64,000 nucleotides of DNA from Taudactylus pleione (GCA_031769625.1 JAUIMM010000686.1:248001-312000), one strand, 5' to 3'. Numbered from the stretch's first letter, positions 1 through 12,023 are shown. Translations and numbers: made by a program. The notes: generated by a model not told the origin, from the sequence alone.

Positions 1-588
1 ACAGATGAGCCAAAGATCAACTTGTACCAGAGTGATGGGAAGAGAAGAGTATGGAGAAGGAAAGGAACTGCTCATGATCCAAAACATACCACCTCATCAG
101 TGAAGCATGGTGGTGGTAGTGTCATGGCGTGGGCATGTATGGCTGCCAATGGAACTGGTTCCCTTGTATTTATTGATGATGTGACTGCTGACAAAAGCAG
201 CAGAATGAATTCTGAAGTGTTTCGAGCAATATTATATGCTCATATTCAGTCAAATGCTTCAGAACTCATTGGACGGCGCTTCACAATGCAGATGGACAAT
301 GACCTGAAGCATACTGCAAAAGGAACCTAAGAGTTTTTTAAGGCTAAAAAGTGGAATGTTATGCAATAGCCAAGTCAATCCCCTGACCTGAATCCGATTG
401 AGCATGCATTTCACTTGATGAAGACAAAACTGAAGGGAAAATGCCCCAAGAACAAGCAGGAACTGAAGACATTTGCAGTAGAGGCCTGGTAGAGCATCAC
501 CAGGGATGAAACCCAGCATCTGGTGATGTCTATGCGTTCCAGACTTCAGGCTGTAATTGCCTGCAAAGGATTTGCAACAAAGTATTGA
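1..588 (+). pseudogene. Tc1-like transposase, catalytic domain, three premature stops
   Basis: Frame 1 reads as a Tc1 transposase from the first catalytic Asp (codon 2, in a DEPK context) to a natural-looking stop at 586-588. Visible family landmarks are VWRRKGTAHDPKHTTSSVKH, the SVMAWACM segment, a DND-LKHT motif with the second Asp at codon 99, and SPDLNPIEHAF with the Glu at codon 134. This leaves 34 residues between them, the DD34E signature of Tc1. In-frame stops at 328-330 (TAA), 367-369 (TAG) and 490-492 (TAG) inactivate it; no frameshift is needed. In life such an enzyme cuts and pastes its own element at TA sites. The N-terminal paired-like DNA-binding domain is outside the window. 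Confidence 0.9.
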
Positions 589-844
589 AAAGTGAAAGTT
601 AGATTTTGGATTGTTTAGTTTGTCCCATTACTTTTGGCCCCTTAAAAAGTGGGAGGCACATATAGAAACCGTTGTAATTCCTACACCGTTCACCTGATTT
701 GGATGTAATTACCCTCAAATTAAATCTGAAAGTCTGCAGTTAAATCACATCTTGTTTGTTTCATTTCAAAGCCATTGTGGTGGTGAATAGAAGCCAAAAT
801 ATGAAAATTCTGTCAATGTCCCAATATTTATGGACCTGACTGTA
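1..844 (+). mobile_element. Tc1-like DNA transposon, 5'-truncated by the window edge
   Basis: The 3' part of a Tc1/mariner element. It holds the catalytic half of a transposase (1-588), then a non-coding tail ending in a terminal inverted repeat at about 817-842 that reads ccaatatttatggacctgac before a TA dinucleotide. That terminus resembles a Tc1 end widespread in fish and frogs. The left end lies outside the window. It sits upstream of the first CAMKK1 exon, so it is presumably intronic. Stop codons in the transposase show the copy is dead. Confidence 0.85.
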
Positions 845-1871
845 TGAGGGACCAAATTGGACAAATCCACCATTTTGGCACTTGCACTGAATAGACATGT
901 CACTACAGTATGCAGGTCTCCTAGTGTATTCCGCAGATGACTACATCCACAGCCAGTCATCTACCAACCAGATTTACAGACATACAGAAGAATGATCCCA
1001 TCAATTTATTGTGATAACTTCAGATATTGCAACATGGATATTAATTATGAACAATTTTTCTATATTGTTGGCAATATCGACGTGTGTGGTCATCCATAAA
1101 TGTTTGGTAACAAGTGCTGTACTGCAAAGTTCAGAACAGTGGTAAAAAGTGAAAACCTAGAGTAAATCTGTTTGGCTTATGTACAAGAAGTGAATATATT
1201 TTACGCACAACCTTATGGATGTACAGTCTTGTGTGTTTATATCCTTCTGTTATTCCCCCTACTCATGTTCCATAGGGATTCACATCGCTTTGCCATTTCC
1301 CTCTGTGTAAATAAATCAAATGGACAGTCTATAGTTTAATTCCATTGTATTAACAACATCAAAAATCTTACTCGCATTAAATAAAATATTGCACGGATTG
1401 TTACAAGTACATGAAACTAATACAAATTACAGTTGATTCCAATAAAAAAAAAATATTCTCTTGAAACAGCAGCAACCACTGATTATTACATTTTGTACAT
1501 AATGTACATTTTATTACATTATTACACTCACTGTCAGATGCCACACCCATGCTTACACCCACTGGGGCATCATTTAAAGCTCCACGGTGGTGAACTGTAC
1601 GGCAAACATTTTATGTTTAATATATGATAGAGTGCAAAAGTTTTATTTGTACATTACTATATGAAAACGTACAGTTATACAGTACTATATGAAAACATGC
1701 GTATTAATATGAATAGCATTCATAGAAAGTTGTGGTTATGAACACATTGCTAAACTGTTGCTGTTAAATGAAAGAGAGATTTCCACCAAAATAACAAGAA
1801 TTTACTGTACCAGGTTTTACAATTGATTAACCAGTGTTGAAAGCATTTTTTGTCCTTTGCTATAAAAGTAA
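845..1871. other. Intronic DNA, no feature recognised
   Basis: A+T-rich sequence without a convincing reading frame, known repeat end or splice-bounded exon. Short open frames here have no recognisable protein similarity. Confidence 0.6.
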
Positions 1872-2060
1872 GGGGGGAATTCAAATAGCCCCGTTATTTT
1901 TTTTCACGAGAAAAACATGTGTTATTTTGCTTTTTTTTTTAATGTGCAATTCAGTTACATCCCGAGTCCATTATCAGACTTTTTTCACCTGCCTGGGGCT
2001 GGCAAAACTGATTAGCCCCCCAGGGGATCAATTAGCAACGGCTAATTGAATTCTCCCCCC
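1872..2060. repeat. Short inverted-repeat element (MITE-like), about 190 bp
   Basis: The left edge reads gggggaattcaaatagcc and the right edge, reverse-complemented, reads nearly the same (gggggagaattcaattagcc). The right edge runs into a tract of about 14 C. No coding capacity. Superfamily not determined. Confidence 0.5.
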
Positions 2061-2207
2061 CCCCCCCCAATGTTGATATCACTGTATTTTAAAAAATGTA
2101 AGTGATACATTTCTAGGATGTACTTAAAATGCACCAATCACCTACACAATGGAATATCATTGATTATTTATAGCGTGAATCTTGAGTATTGGCCTATTAT
2201 ATGAAAT

Positions 2208-2413
2208 CATACTTGCCGACTTTGACCTGTCCAAGAGAAGCGATGTAAGTTTAGCCCCGCCCCCACGTACGGATTTCTGAATTCCCCGTATAATCTCCCC
2301 GTCATACCCCCTCACTAGGAAGTCGGCTGATGAACCTATTCTTCCGGGGGTGCGGGGGACCACCCGAAAAATCAAAAGCCTCCCGCAACTTCCGGGAGAG
2401 TAAGCAAGTTTGT
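2208..2413. repeat. Short member of the CATACTTGCC-ended repeat family
   Basis: Begins catacttgccgac and ends with an imperfect complement (agcaagtttg). The interior is GC-rich with a Pro/Gly-like CCCC/GGGG pattern. Longer copies of the same terminal family are at 28803-29275, 33970-34353 and 54436-54825; a related interior fragment occurs near 43095-43205. Confidence 0.5.
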
Positions 2414-2923
2414 ATAAAATAGTTGCCTCTGTTGTATGTCACATACCCAAAACAACCTTCTTAAGGATGGCCAAAAAAAAAATGTAGAATTGATTGAGTC
2501 ATATGCAAAGTGGCTGTGTCTGCGTGATGCCACCTAAGTCTGATTAACTACCTTACGCTAATGCAAGTTTCTGTGGGGCTTTAAAAGGTAATGCGCTACG
2601 CCCACTATTTTTCAATTCACAGCCGCTACCTTCATCATTATTAGTATAAGCAGTTGTGGCGGCTCCATGTTAGGTGCAGGAGATCCATCAGAAACTGGCT
2701 TCCCTTCACCACATGCATGACTCAGAAAACACGGACATGTAGCTACACTCCCATAATACTGTAACGAGACAACAGTTCCATACGGTCGCATTGTCGCCTA
2801 ATTCCCATCCAAAATGCCCAGTTCACGCAAAGACATATCTTTCCAAGACCCATCCTACTAAGAATGGGATGGAGATATGCCTCTGCGCATGCGCTGTATG
2901 CTAAAGCATGCTATTTGCATCCG

Positions 2924-3397
2924 GTATGCAGTCGGGATTCTGGCGGTCTGAATGCCGACCGTCTGCATCCCTACTGTCTAATCCCGGCAAGGGTCTAATG
3001 ACAGGCGTCATTTTACAAACGCCGGGAGCCCGTCCCCGGCATCCCGATCGAAGGTAAGTCGCAGGGGGAAGGCGGGTTAGGTTAAGGGCTCCCGGGGGGG
3101 ACTTAGGGTTAGGCACCTCCTGGGAGGGTTAGGGTTAGGCTAGGGGAAGGGCGGCTTAGGGATAGACACCCTCGGGGGGAGCTTAGGGTTAGGCACCCCC
3201 CTCCCGGGAGACTTAGGGTTAGGCTGCGGGGAAGGGGAGGTTAGGTTTAGGCACTTGGGGGTTGGGGGGTGGGTTAGGGTTAAGCACTCCTAAGGGAGGG
3301 TTAGGGTTAGAAAGGTTAGCGATACTTACCTTAATTTACGATCTGGATTTTCACCCTTGCCGGGCTGCTGCTGTCGGGATTTGAACCGCTGGGCCGC
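2924..3397. mobile_element. TTAGG-rich non-autonomous element, copy 1, with 9-bp direct repeats
   Basis: The segment starts gtatgcagtcggga and is filled with irregular runs of ggttagggttaggcacc. It is bounded by the exact direct repeat ttgcatccg at 2915-2923 and 3398-3406, which looks like a target-site duplication of 8 or 9 bp (one base is ambiguous). Terminal inverted repeats are weak. Copy 2 at 13531-14069 starts with the same 14 bases and also has a perfect 9-bp flank. The class could be hAT-like (8 bp) or Mutator-like (9 bp); the sequence does not decide. Confidence 0.7.
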
Positions 3398-3655
3398 TTG
3401 CATCCGTGTAAAGAAATGCGTCAAACTCAGTACAACCCCCTATAGCAAAAAGTAATAGCAATTAAAGAGGGTCTAAAACCTCCCAAGACAGCAGCCGCAA
3501 CTCCATCAAATCAGCACCTCGCAAGCTAACATTGTCGATAAGACTAATTCTATTGTGCATTATAATGTATTTATAGAAGTAAAACCGATTACGTGTCATT
3601 TTGTAGAGTTGACAATTATTTATTTTAGGTGTTGTAGAGTCCATTTATTCTCTGA

Positions 3656-3922
<267 letters not shown>

Positions 3923-4606
3923 TAGCTTTTAGCACTTTGGTGATGAAGGAAATATTCAGAAAATTCAAGTTAATTATTCATACTTGAAGGATTTAGTCTG
4001 GTAAAGCTTTATATTTGTCATTAGGGAAGCAGAAAATATGCTTTTTCACAAAATACATATTCTGGTTGATACATTGATGCTGTTTTCACATACTGGAAAC
4101 ATTGGTTTACTAAACTGAATGCAAATATATATTTCATTTTATTACAAAATAATCCCTACCATGTTTAAATGAACACCAGAACTCCCTTCTTCTCTGAGCA
4201 GCATTACATTTTGGATTCCCAGAGTTCCAGGTTGTTTGCATGGCATTCTGGGATATCAAATCCCAAGCAATGTCCTCCCTCAGCTCATTCATCTCTGTGG
4301 TGTCCCAGTACTCCCCAGAAGGGTGCCCGGACTACCCTAGTAGTTACACCCTTTGTGTAATAGTACTTCAGTATAGTGTCCCATGTAAACGGTGGTTTTA
4401 GTGGATTAAATACAGTCAATTTACCATTTAATATCTGCTTATTAACCAAGTATCCAATATTTTTCATTGTATTCAAACACTCTGATTAGCACAACCATAC
4501 ATGTTGTTGTTATGTAGATTGATTATGCTCTCAGATCTCTTACCAGTGTCATGAATAACCCTTTGTGGTGGTTTTGTAAAGATTTTTTATTTCTGTACAC
4601 AGTACT

Positions 4607-5105
4607 GGCCCAGATTTATCAACCAGTGATATTCTTGCTATCACTCGTTACTGACCTTAGACGGTGCTCCAACCAATCAGCTCCTAAAGCCGCGTATTCA
4701 CTAGACGATATAATGAATGATTACGATATCCTAATCGTTCATTATATCGTCCAGTGGATATGCCATCAATGACCAGCAACGCGTGCTCCCTCTGGTCGTT
4801 GACGACGTCTCTCATCGCTCGAACCTGCTGTCCGACCTGACAATATCGTCCAGTTCTGCAGGTTTGGGGATGAGGGAGGGTGCCGTTGTGTGTGTGTGTG
4901 TGTGCTCAATGTCTTTACGGACATTGAGCACACCACTGCTGGGAACATACTACACGATATCACTCATGGAGCGAATCGTGTACTGGATATGCGCCTTAAC
5001 TGTCATTTTTAAAACACACGACAGTTGGGAGCTGATTGGTTGAAGCACCATTTATGATTAATAACGAGAGATAATAAGAATATCACTAGTTCATAAATCT
5101 GGGCC
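4607..5105. mobile_element. Palindromic non-autonomous DNA element with 3-bp duplication ACT
   Basis: Long terminal inverted repeats start ggcccagatttatcaacc and end with their complement, flanked by ACT at 4604-4606 and 5106-5108. The subterminal part (ccaaccaatcagctcc against gggagctgattggttg) also pairs. The centre holds a further palindrome (4703-4752, gacgatataatgaatgatta facing its complement), a short GT run at 4888-4903, and a small hairpin around 4905-4930. The interior may be a second, nested element. The 3-bp target duplication and GG start fit a PIF/Harbinger-like assignment, but only tentatively. Confidence 0.7.
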
Positions 5106-5861
5106 ACTATTTAAGGTCATATCACAGAAATACCCCTGGTCTGATTCTTCTTCTTCTGCTATTTGCTTGTTTTTTTTTTTTAGATAGATAGAATTGTGCA
5201 TATTTAGATCTGACACCTTGTACTGTACAGATACTCTTGTCATTTTGCCTTATTCTGAACAGCTCTTCTATAGATAAATGATAGTCTTGTTTGTATTTAA
5301 ATAGTAAGCTTTTGTAGTACTAATATAATACTGAAATAATACTTTTTGTAAGAGGGAATTTGATTTGCTTCCAGCTTTTTGTGGTGAAGTATAAGCAAAT
5401 CGCAGCTCCCTGCTAGCTGTTTGGTCTACCACTTCCTCAGACAAATGCTCTCCTGTGAGTCATTTTTTCCCTCATTACCGGCCAAGCCACCACAAAGCTA
5501 AAGCAGATCACAGGAGAGAGAGCCCCGTCATCTGTGCACGGTGTAGAAACAAATGCAGACTAGAAATTAACTAGGAAAGGAAATCACAGGTGAGAATTAG
5601 AGAGGATTGAACTGCGAGTACAATTCATAATTGATGAAGCTAACACAAGTACTGTAGATAATAAATGTGTAACAGGAAAGGTTATTTCCTGATTTCAGAA
5701 CTAGTATAGCTACCAGGTATAACATACCTGTGTGTTGTATAGTGATGTTACAGCTGGTTACTTTTCTGTATTAATGAACTGTAGGTAGTCAGAGAGGGAT
5801 GGGTTTATATTATAAGCAGGACATATTCAGGCTTCAATTGTTTTATAATAACGATATAACC

Positions 5862-6832
5862 GAGAGGTTCCCAAACTCTGCCATTACAGTCCACATTCTA
5901 AGGATATCCATCGGTGATGTAACTAGGGTGGTGTAACATGTCCCACGGCACAGGGCACTGTTCAGGCCTGTCAATTTTCTGTTTATAATCATTCTCACTT
6001 GTAGCGTCCTCCTCCTCTTTTATCCCCGGTATCTCCTGGTCCCCTATCTCTTCCCTGGCCGAATCCCCTCCCTCTGCACACCTCCCCAAGCACCTTTAGT
6101 CACATCCTTTTTTATTTAACACACACATTTTAAAATCCCGTCATAATAGAGACTCAATCCCATCACCTCTCACATGATAGTCAGACACCTTACACATGGA
6201 GCTAACTGCCCCATAATTTCTGATAGCAGCCCTGAACACAGCCACCAATTCCCGTCCCAGGTGTTACCAGCACACCTCGGGTACCTGTGCTGGTGGTTTC
6301 AGCTTCCAGCACAGGGTACATAAACAGATCTTCCTGCAGCTAATATTTACTCCATATACACTACAAGTAGCACTTTCTATACCTGTTCTCATGGACAAAT
6401 CCTGCTGCAGGTGCAGCTTCTCTAGTGCTCTCCTACATCTAGAGTTTGTGAGTTATACTGCATAATTATTATCAGTAATGCAGCCATTGGATTCACACTT
6501 TATTTGGCAGTGACACCTGTTTAACAGTGGTACAACTGGATCGGTACCCCTTCAGCATTGTAAAGAACAAATCCGATTTCTAATTGCTCTTCCCCATGAG
6601 GCCACGCCCCTTTTTCTGGGCGCAAGTCTTATGTCCCTATTTGAAAAATGAAGGTGGTGGGTGTTTGCAAATGTTCTTTCTGGCCCAGGGCACCAAAAAG
6701 TCTATTTACGGCTCTGATAGCCATGCTGAGCATAGGTTACATAATTTGTGCCTCAGTCAATTTTATTTAACCATCTGGACTGCATGGATATCCTTAAAAA
6801 CCTGGATGTAATGGCGGAGTTCGGAAACCTCT
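5862..6832. mobile_element. hAT-like short element, split by a nested insertion
   Basis: The halves at 5862-5911 (gttcccaaactctgccatta) and 6725-6832 (ending ggcggagttcggaaacctct) match the intact copy at 22385-22547. The centre is displaced by the element at 5912-6716, so this element is older than its guest. Confidence 0.75.
5912..6716. mobile_element. CAGGGCCGTAACT-family hAT-like element, copy 1, nested
   Basis: The right terminus is atttacggctctg and the left a decayed cggtgatgtaactagg. It is flanked by ATATCCAT (5904-5911) and ATAGCCAT (6717-6724), an 8-bp target duplication with one change, placed inside the older element at 5862-6832. Compared with the copies at 11734-12023 and 29747-29994 it carries about 500 bp of extra, unrelated sequence at roughly 6062-6586. 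No transposase is encoded. Confidence 0.75.
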
Positions 6833-6960
6833 AATATAACCTATAACTTAAGCAACTGTTTGTATTTATTCATAATTAAGCTAATAGTTTAAATGTCTTT
6901 TGTTTAGAAATAACAGCTATCTTCAGTAGCACTTGTTTGCATTAAGTGTCTTGTAATAAT

Positions 6961-8029
6961 GGGCCTGATTCACTACCGATTGCAATAGCGATTACACACA
7001 CAGGACCTCATTCAGAGGCGGTCGCACGGAGCGATTGGACGTAGCGAGCGATGTTTTTTTCAACTGCGCATGCATGTACCTGGCAGTGCGCGTGCGCAAG
7101 TCTGTCTTCCCGACCGCAATCCTTTTGCTCGCTAGTCACTACAAGGTCATAGCTGTGATTGACATTTCGTGCCGTTTGTGGGTGGTTACAGGGGAAGGTG
7201 CTTGTGAATGGGGGTGTGGTAGTGACACCCAGGCGTGGTTGACCTTAAAAAGGGCGTTTTAAGGGCGTGCATATATTACTGAGCGAGTCATCACACATGT
7301 CATCTCGTTGCAATAACGACGCTACTGGTCGGAGAGCTAAGGGTAGCCCAGGGTCTACCTTAAGCATTGCGAGTGCTGGCGATGGTTACTGCCTCAACCG
7401 ATGTTTATAGGCAATTAACAATGTAACAGGTGTTAATCGTGCTGACGTAGGTTGCTACCTGCGACCGACTCTGAATTAGGCCGTAGAGATAGGAGGTGTG
7501 CTTTCATTGTTGTGGGTGTTTCCGCACTTACGATGTGCTTTGCGACTGAGCGCTCGTTTTGCATATTCTCGGTCACTTTGGGTGCGACCAATCGCTCCCG
7601 AGCGACCGCCTCTGAATGAGGACCACAGTCACTGCGATAGTATGTTAATCCATTGTGATCGCTATGCCGCCGCAGCACTACATAAGGACTCCCACTTTAC
7701 CTTACACACATCCGTAATCCATCGGTAACATCGAGTACTATCGCAGCCTCACGCACACTTGCACAAGCTGACTTTACTGTATGGCATTGCTGTGGCTAAT
7801 TTATGCACGCCCCTGCAACGGCGTTTAAACGCGCTGGCATGCCTGCATTTCGACGACCACCCCTTGTCACCACCCACAAATGGCATTTTCTATCAATCAC
7901 TCTGTGATGGGTCTGCATAGTTACTCCTGATCGCAGTGGCTGGTTCGCACACTGCGATGCATGTGTGGTATGCAATAATCAGCCGATTGCGTTCGTATTA
8001 GCAGTTGCGATCCTTGCTGAATCAGGCCC
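6961..8029. mobile_element. GGGCCTGATTCA-ended non-autonomous element, outer, with AAT duplication
   Basis: Starts gggcctgattcactaccg and ends ttgctgaatcaggccc, flanked by AAT at 6958-6960 and 8030-8032. It contains a second complete element (7003-7624). The same termini recur at 27754-28204, about 30919, 34358-34840 and 43870-43920, so this is an abundant family. The 3-bp duplication and GGGCC start point to a PIF/Harbinger-like transposase acting in trans; no transposase was seen. Confidence 0.75.
7003..7624. mobile_element. Related inner element, GGACCTCATTCAGAG ends, ACA duplication
   Basis: Inverted termini of about 23 bp (ggacctcattcagaggcggt and its complement, one mismatch), flanked by ACA at 7000-7002 and 7625-7627. 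The ends match the serial-hairpin family (12333 onwards), but the interior is a looser set of palindromes. It is nested in the outer element, so it inserted later. Confidence 0.75.
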
Positions 8030-8800
8030 AATGATACATTTTTAGACTGTCACTATTTTAGATCACTAATATAAAGATAGTGCATGTTTATTTGATTCAC
8101 AATGCTACTCAGAGCAAGCTCTTTCGAAATTACATTTCCAGAGCCCTTCTACTCCACGGGAGGTTTCTGTCCTCCCTGAGCTCGCCTTAGGACCCTGCGT
8201 TACGGTTTGACAGGCGTACATTCTGACATTTACTGTACTTGTACTGTACTCTTATTTGCAGAAAATGGAATATTAAAGAAATTACCTTGGTTTGATACAA
8301 CGTACCCAACTAGTCTTAATAGTTCTATCGATAACATTTTCTGTGCACTCGTTTTTTAGCAAATGCTGTGGTGTTAGTTTCTCTCTTCTGCTGTTACAGG
8401 CAGCTGGATGTAGTGTGGAATCTGTTCCAGGTTGGGATTAGGGAAACATTTTAAAAAAACAACAAAAAAAACAATTTCCACTGCTTCCATCACTTTGGAT
8501 TATGTTTCCTGGCTGCATCGAATAAATTACATTGTAGACAGGAAAAATCAGAGCACTCTGTTATGAATTAGGAACTTGAATAGCAGAATGGTAGCCAGGA
8601 ATTAAATGGGATATTGTTCACTCAGAGAAGAAAACATTTCACCTGATTAGAATTGCTGCCAAAGTCTAGGGATTTCTTCTACCTGAAATCCTCTTACACT
8701 GGGGAAAGGCAGTAATGTTTACCAGATGGAAATGGAACAGTATGTCATGCACTAATGCTACAATCCATTTGTATTTGTGCTTTCGTAGACAATTACTAAG
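8030..8800. other. Intronic DNA, no feature recognised
   Basis: A+T-rich sequence with no gene, recognisable repeat end or exon. Confidence 0.55.
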
Positions 8801-9034
8801 GGGTTGGGTACAGGATCCCGACGGTCAGGATGCCGACAGAGGCATCCAGACAGTCAGAATCCCAATAGAATGAGGTAAGCATTATAACCTAAACCTCCTG
8901 TACCGCAGCCTAACCCTCCCGTCCCGCAGCCTAACCCTCCCGTCCCGCAGCCTAACACTAACTCTCCCCCTAGCCCTAATACTTATCTGCACAATCTGTC
9001 GGTATCCTGACTGTCGGGATTCTGGCTACATCCC
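8801..9034. repeat. Short TTAGG-family relative (CCTAACCCTCC orientation)
   Basis: The interior repeats ctaaccctcccgtcccgcag, the complement of the G-rich strand of the 2924 element. The flanks TTACTAAG (8793-8800) and ATACTAAG (9035-9042) match at 7 of 8 positions. The ends resemble gggat-g-type termini of the family. Probably an inverted, shortened copy. Confidence 0.55.
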
Positions 9035-9547
9035 ATACTAAGTGCACCCTTTTGGTTCATAAAACACTTCTAGACACTATATTGTTTTATTTCTATAGGC
9101 AGCTTGCAAGACGGTACATTTCATAGTCTGGTTAAAGGGTGCAGAGGCTTTAGCAGGTGACATTTATTACTTAAGTAACTGTTATGCAAGTTTGGAAGTA
9201 AAGCACTGGAGCACCTAAAATAAACCTTTCAGTTGAAAGCATGTGATATTTATATTACATGGAAAGGATACAGAAGTATCCTGTCATTCTTTAGCTCATA
9301 AAAGACCTTTGCTGCCTTTTAAGTAATTATGAGTCAGTCCCTAATAAGCAGTAAATTAAGTTGAAATGTAGAAAGTGGTGGTATGGAAAATGTAAGCAAA
9401 TAGAATTTGATATTAATACATTGGAAGAAGTGACGTTAAGTTAAACAATTGAATTGACCTGCTATTCGCGTGTTAATCATTTAGACTGTTCTTTGCTGGA
9501 AATAACTCTTATTAGACATTTATGTTGACTATATACATGCTTTAAAC

Positions 9548-10320
9548 ATCGGTGGCCAACCAGCGGCTCTTTCTTTGTTGTGATGTGGTTCGGCTCCCGG
9601 CACTGCTCCCAACACTGACAGCCTACAGCCTGCCTCGTCTGACAGAGGAGGCTTCACTTGTATCTGGGAGGACCATGCCTCCGCTCCGTGCGCGGTGTGA
9701 CGTTATGACGTCACGTCGCATAATGACAGGCGGAGCTAGCGCCAGCCACATGGAGCACGTGGTTGCGGACCCCAGAAGATGGGAGGCACTTCCTTAACAA
9801 GGTAAGAGTTGTGTGGTGGCGGGGGTGCTGCCTGAGAGCGGGTGGGGGGGCTGCCTGAGTGATGGGCTGCCTCAGATCTTGGGGAGGGGGGGTTGCTGTT
9901 TGAGTGGCGCCAAAGTATATCTATATAATTCAGTTAAAATTACGTTTTGTAGAAAGCTTGGGCCTGGCATGCCCATATAGATTCTTGGCTTTCATGCTTA
10001 TGAGGGCTTGAGTGATACATGAGGGGCCGCTGCAGTGATATGGGGGGTGCTGGAATGACACATGAATGTGGGCTGGAATGGCAAGGGAGGGGGCTGAAGT
10101 GTGTATTATGTAAATCTTGCTTTTTCACTGTATTTTATGTGGTTCTGAATTTCAAAATGTATTTTATGTGGATCTGATTTGTTACGAAGTCATACCATAG
10201 GCGTGTGCACAAAAATAGGACATGGCCTTGCGATAGCTTTGGCGCGCGCATGATATTGGCTCTTTAACTTGACTTCAGATATTTTGGGGCTTTTTGCCTC
10301 TGACTGGTTGGCCACCTCTG
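9548..10320. repeat. hAT-like element with GGTGGCCAACCAG ends
   Basis: The left edge ggtggccaaccagcggctct and right edge ctgactggttggccacctct are inverted. The right end fits a hAT-type CAGAGGTGG start read in reverse. The interior is GC-rich near 9590-9780 with no transposase domain. The flanking 8-mers do not match well, so the exact ends are unsure. Confidence 0.55.
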
Positions 10321-10785
10321 CCTCAAAATATTATCTGTATGAAGGTCATCGAAACATTACAACCACAATTTTAATATCAATCTGTCCCGGTTAAGTTTTT
10401 GCTTCAATGTTTTGAACCTGACAGATGTAATTCGCATGCATAGTGAGTCATTAAGATGGATCCAAGGCATTCCTCTACAAAGAAATGTATGATTTTGTGG
10501 CCAATAGGCTACAGTGGCTAATGTTATGTTGTTATTGAGTGGGACTCGGCTCTGTAAAGCTAAGCTTCTAGGAACTTGAAACATTGTGGTACATCAGTCC
10601 CCCATACAAACCCGTGGGTACTATCTGATATCTGCTGGAGATCCTGGGTGACACATATGGGAATCGTTAAGTGATACGGGAATCCTCCGAAAAAAGTTTT
10701 CAAAGATTTTACAGTCATTATGCTTTGATATATCTTGCCCTTGGTCTTTACGGGTCATTTACAAAGAAAACCAACAGCACTTCTT

Positions 10786-11150
10786 CAGAGGCGTCACTTA
10801 CCTCTGTGATACCCGGTGCGGCAGGACCTAATCGCAGTGCGCTGCCTATGGCGTGCGCTCGAAAGCGGGGTGTAGCTTTGCGGGAAGGGGCGTGGCCGTG
10901 ACCCACGAAGCCACACCCCGTATGTGTGCCGATATTGGGGGCGTTACCGCCTCCCGTTCTCTGCACACAGTGGGCTTCCCCAGCGCTCCTACAGCTGCTG
11001 GGGAAGCCCACAATCTCTCCCTGCCTGTCTCCATGTCACGGTGACACCATCTGACGGGGTGACACCAAAATAGAAGAGCAGCTCTGCTATTTTGGTGTCA
11101 CCCCCTCGGATGGTGTTACCCAGTGTGGCCCGCACCCCCCTAGTGATGCC
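10786..11150. repeat. Non-autonomous element with large internal hairpins
   Basis: Short inverted ends (gaggcgtcact and agtgatgcc). Inside, 11040-11073 pairs with 11087-11120 over about 34 bp (the core ggtgacaccaaaatag-type arms are perfect for 18 bp). A second hairpin around 10972-11010 pairs gggcttcccc with its complement. Overlapping open frames on both strands result from these palindromes and were not treated as genes. Confidence 0.6.
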
Positions 11151-11733
11151 AGTTAAGTAATAGGAATTTATTAATCATCATAATGGGTCATGCATGTGAG
11201 CCTGTACAGGCATTTGAGTGATAAAATGACTGATCGAGGACTAAATTTGCACCTTTTAAGTGGCACATAGTAAGGGTGGGATAGGTGCTCATTTATTGTC
11301 AGCCACCAAAGAAGATTTGTTTTATAAAAAAATTATTCAAATGAGGTGGTAAAGGTGGACATTAAGAATGGGCACAAAGATTACATATAAGACCGGACTG
11401 TAATCAGAGGAAACAAGTCCAAATATGCATCAAGGTATAAATAATATAGAATTTATACAAGAAGCTACAAGCAGGGCCGTCATCAATAGGGTACAGCCAG
11501 TACTAATGTACCGGGTTTAGAGGGATGCCTGCAGTGTGCCGATGATATTGTATGTAACTGCTTCTTATTAACAGTCTGTTGTCCGAATCATTGGCACGCT
11601 GCGGGTCCCCCATCAGTGTTTGATGTTCTGCTGTTGAATGGAAGGCGGGGGTAGACAGACAGGCTCCTGTTCATACTGGAGTATGTACAGGAGCATATGG
11701 GCACCTTCAGTTATAGCCTCCCTTATCCAAAAC

Positions 11734-12023
11734 CAGGGCCGTAACTAGGGTGGTGTGACCAGTGCCATGGCACAGGGCACCACAGAGCAGGGGGTGCTGT
11801 TTGGGCCTGTCAATTTGCTGTTTATTATCATTCTCACTTGTAGCTTCCTCTTCTGTTATCCCCAGAATCTCCTGGCCTCCCCTATCTCTTCACTGGCTCT
11901 TCCCTATGAAGCCATGGCCCTTTCTCGAGTGCATGTGTTATGTCCCTAGTTAAAAAATAGGGGAGGGGGGGCCGTCAATGCTCTCTCTGGCACAGGGCAT
12001 GAAAAAGTCTAGTTACGGCTCTG
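11734..12023. mobile_element. CAGGGCCGTAACT-family hAT-like element, copy 2
   Basis: Terminal repeats cagggccgtaact and agttacggctctg, flanked by a perfect 8-bp target duplication TCCAAAAC at 11726-11733 and 12024-12031. This is the clean, uninterrupted form (290 bp). The 8-bp duplication and CAGGG start are diagnostic of hAT. It has no coding capacity. Confidence 0.85.

Noticed and set aside
2990..3330. Interstitial telomere
   Set aside because: The runs are irregular, mixed with GGCACC blocks, and bounded by target-site-like direct repeats, so a mobile element explains them better.
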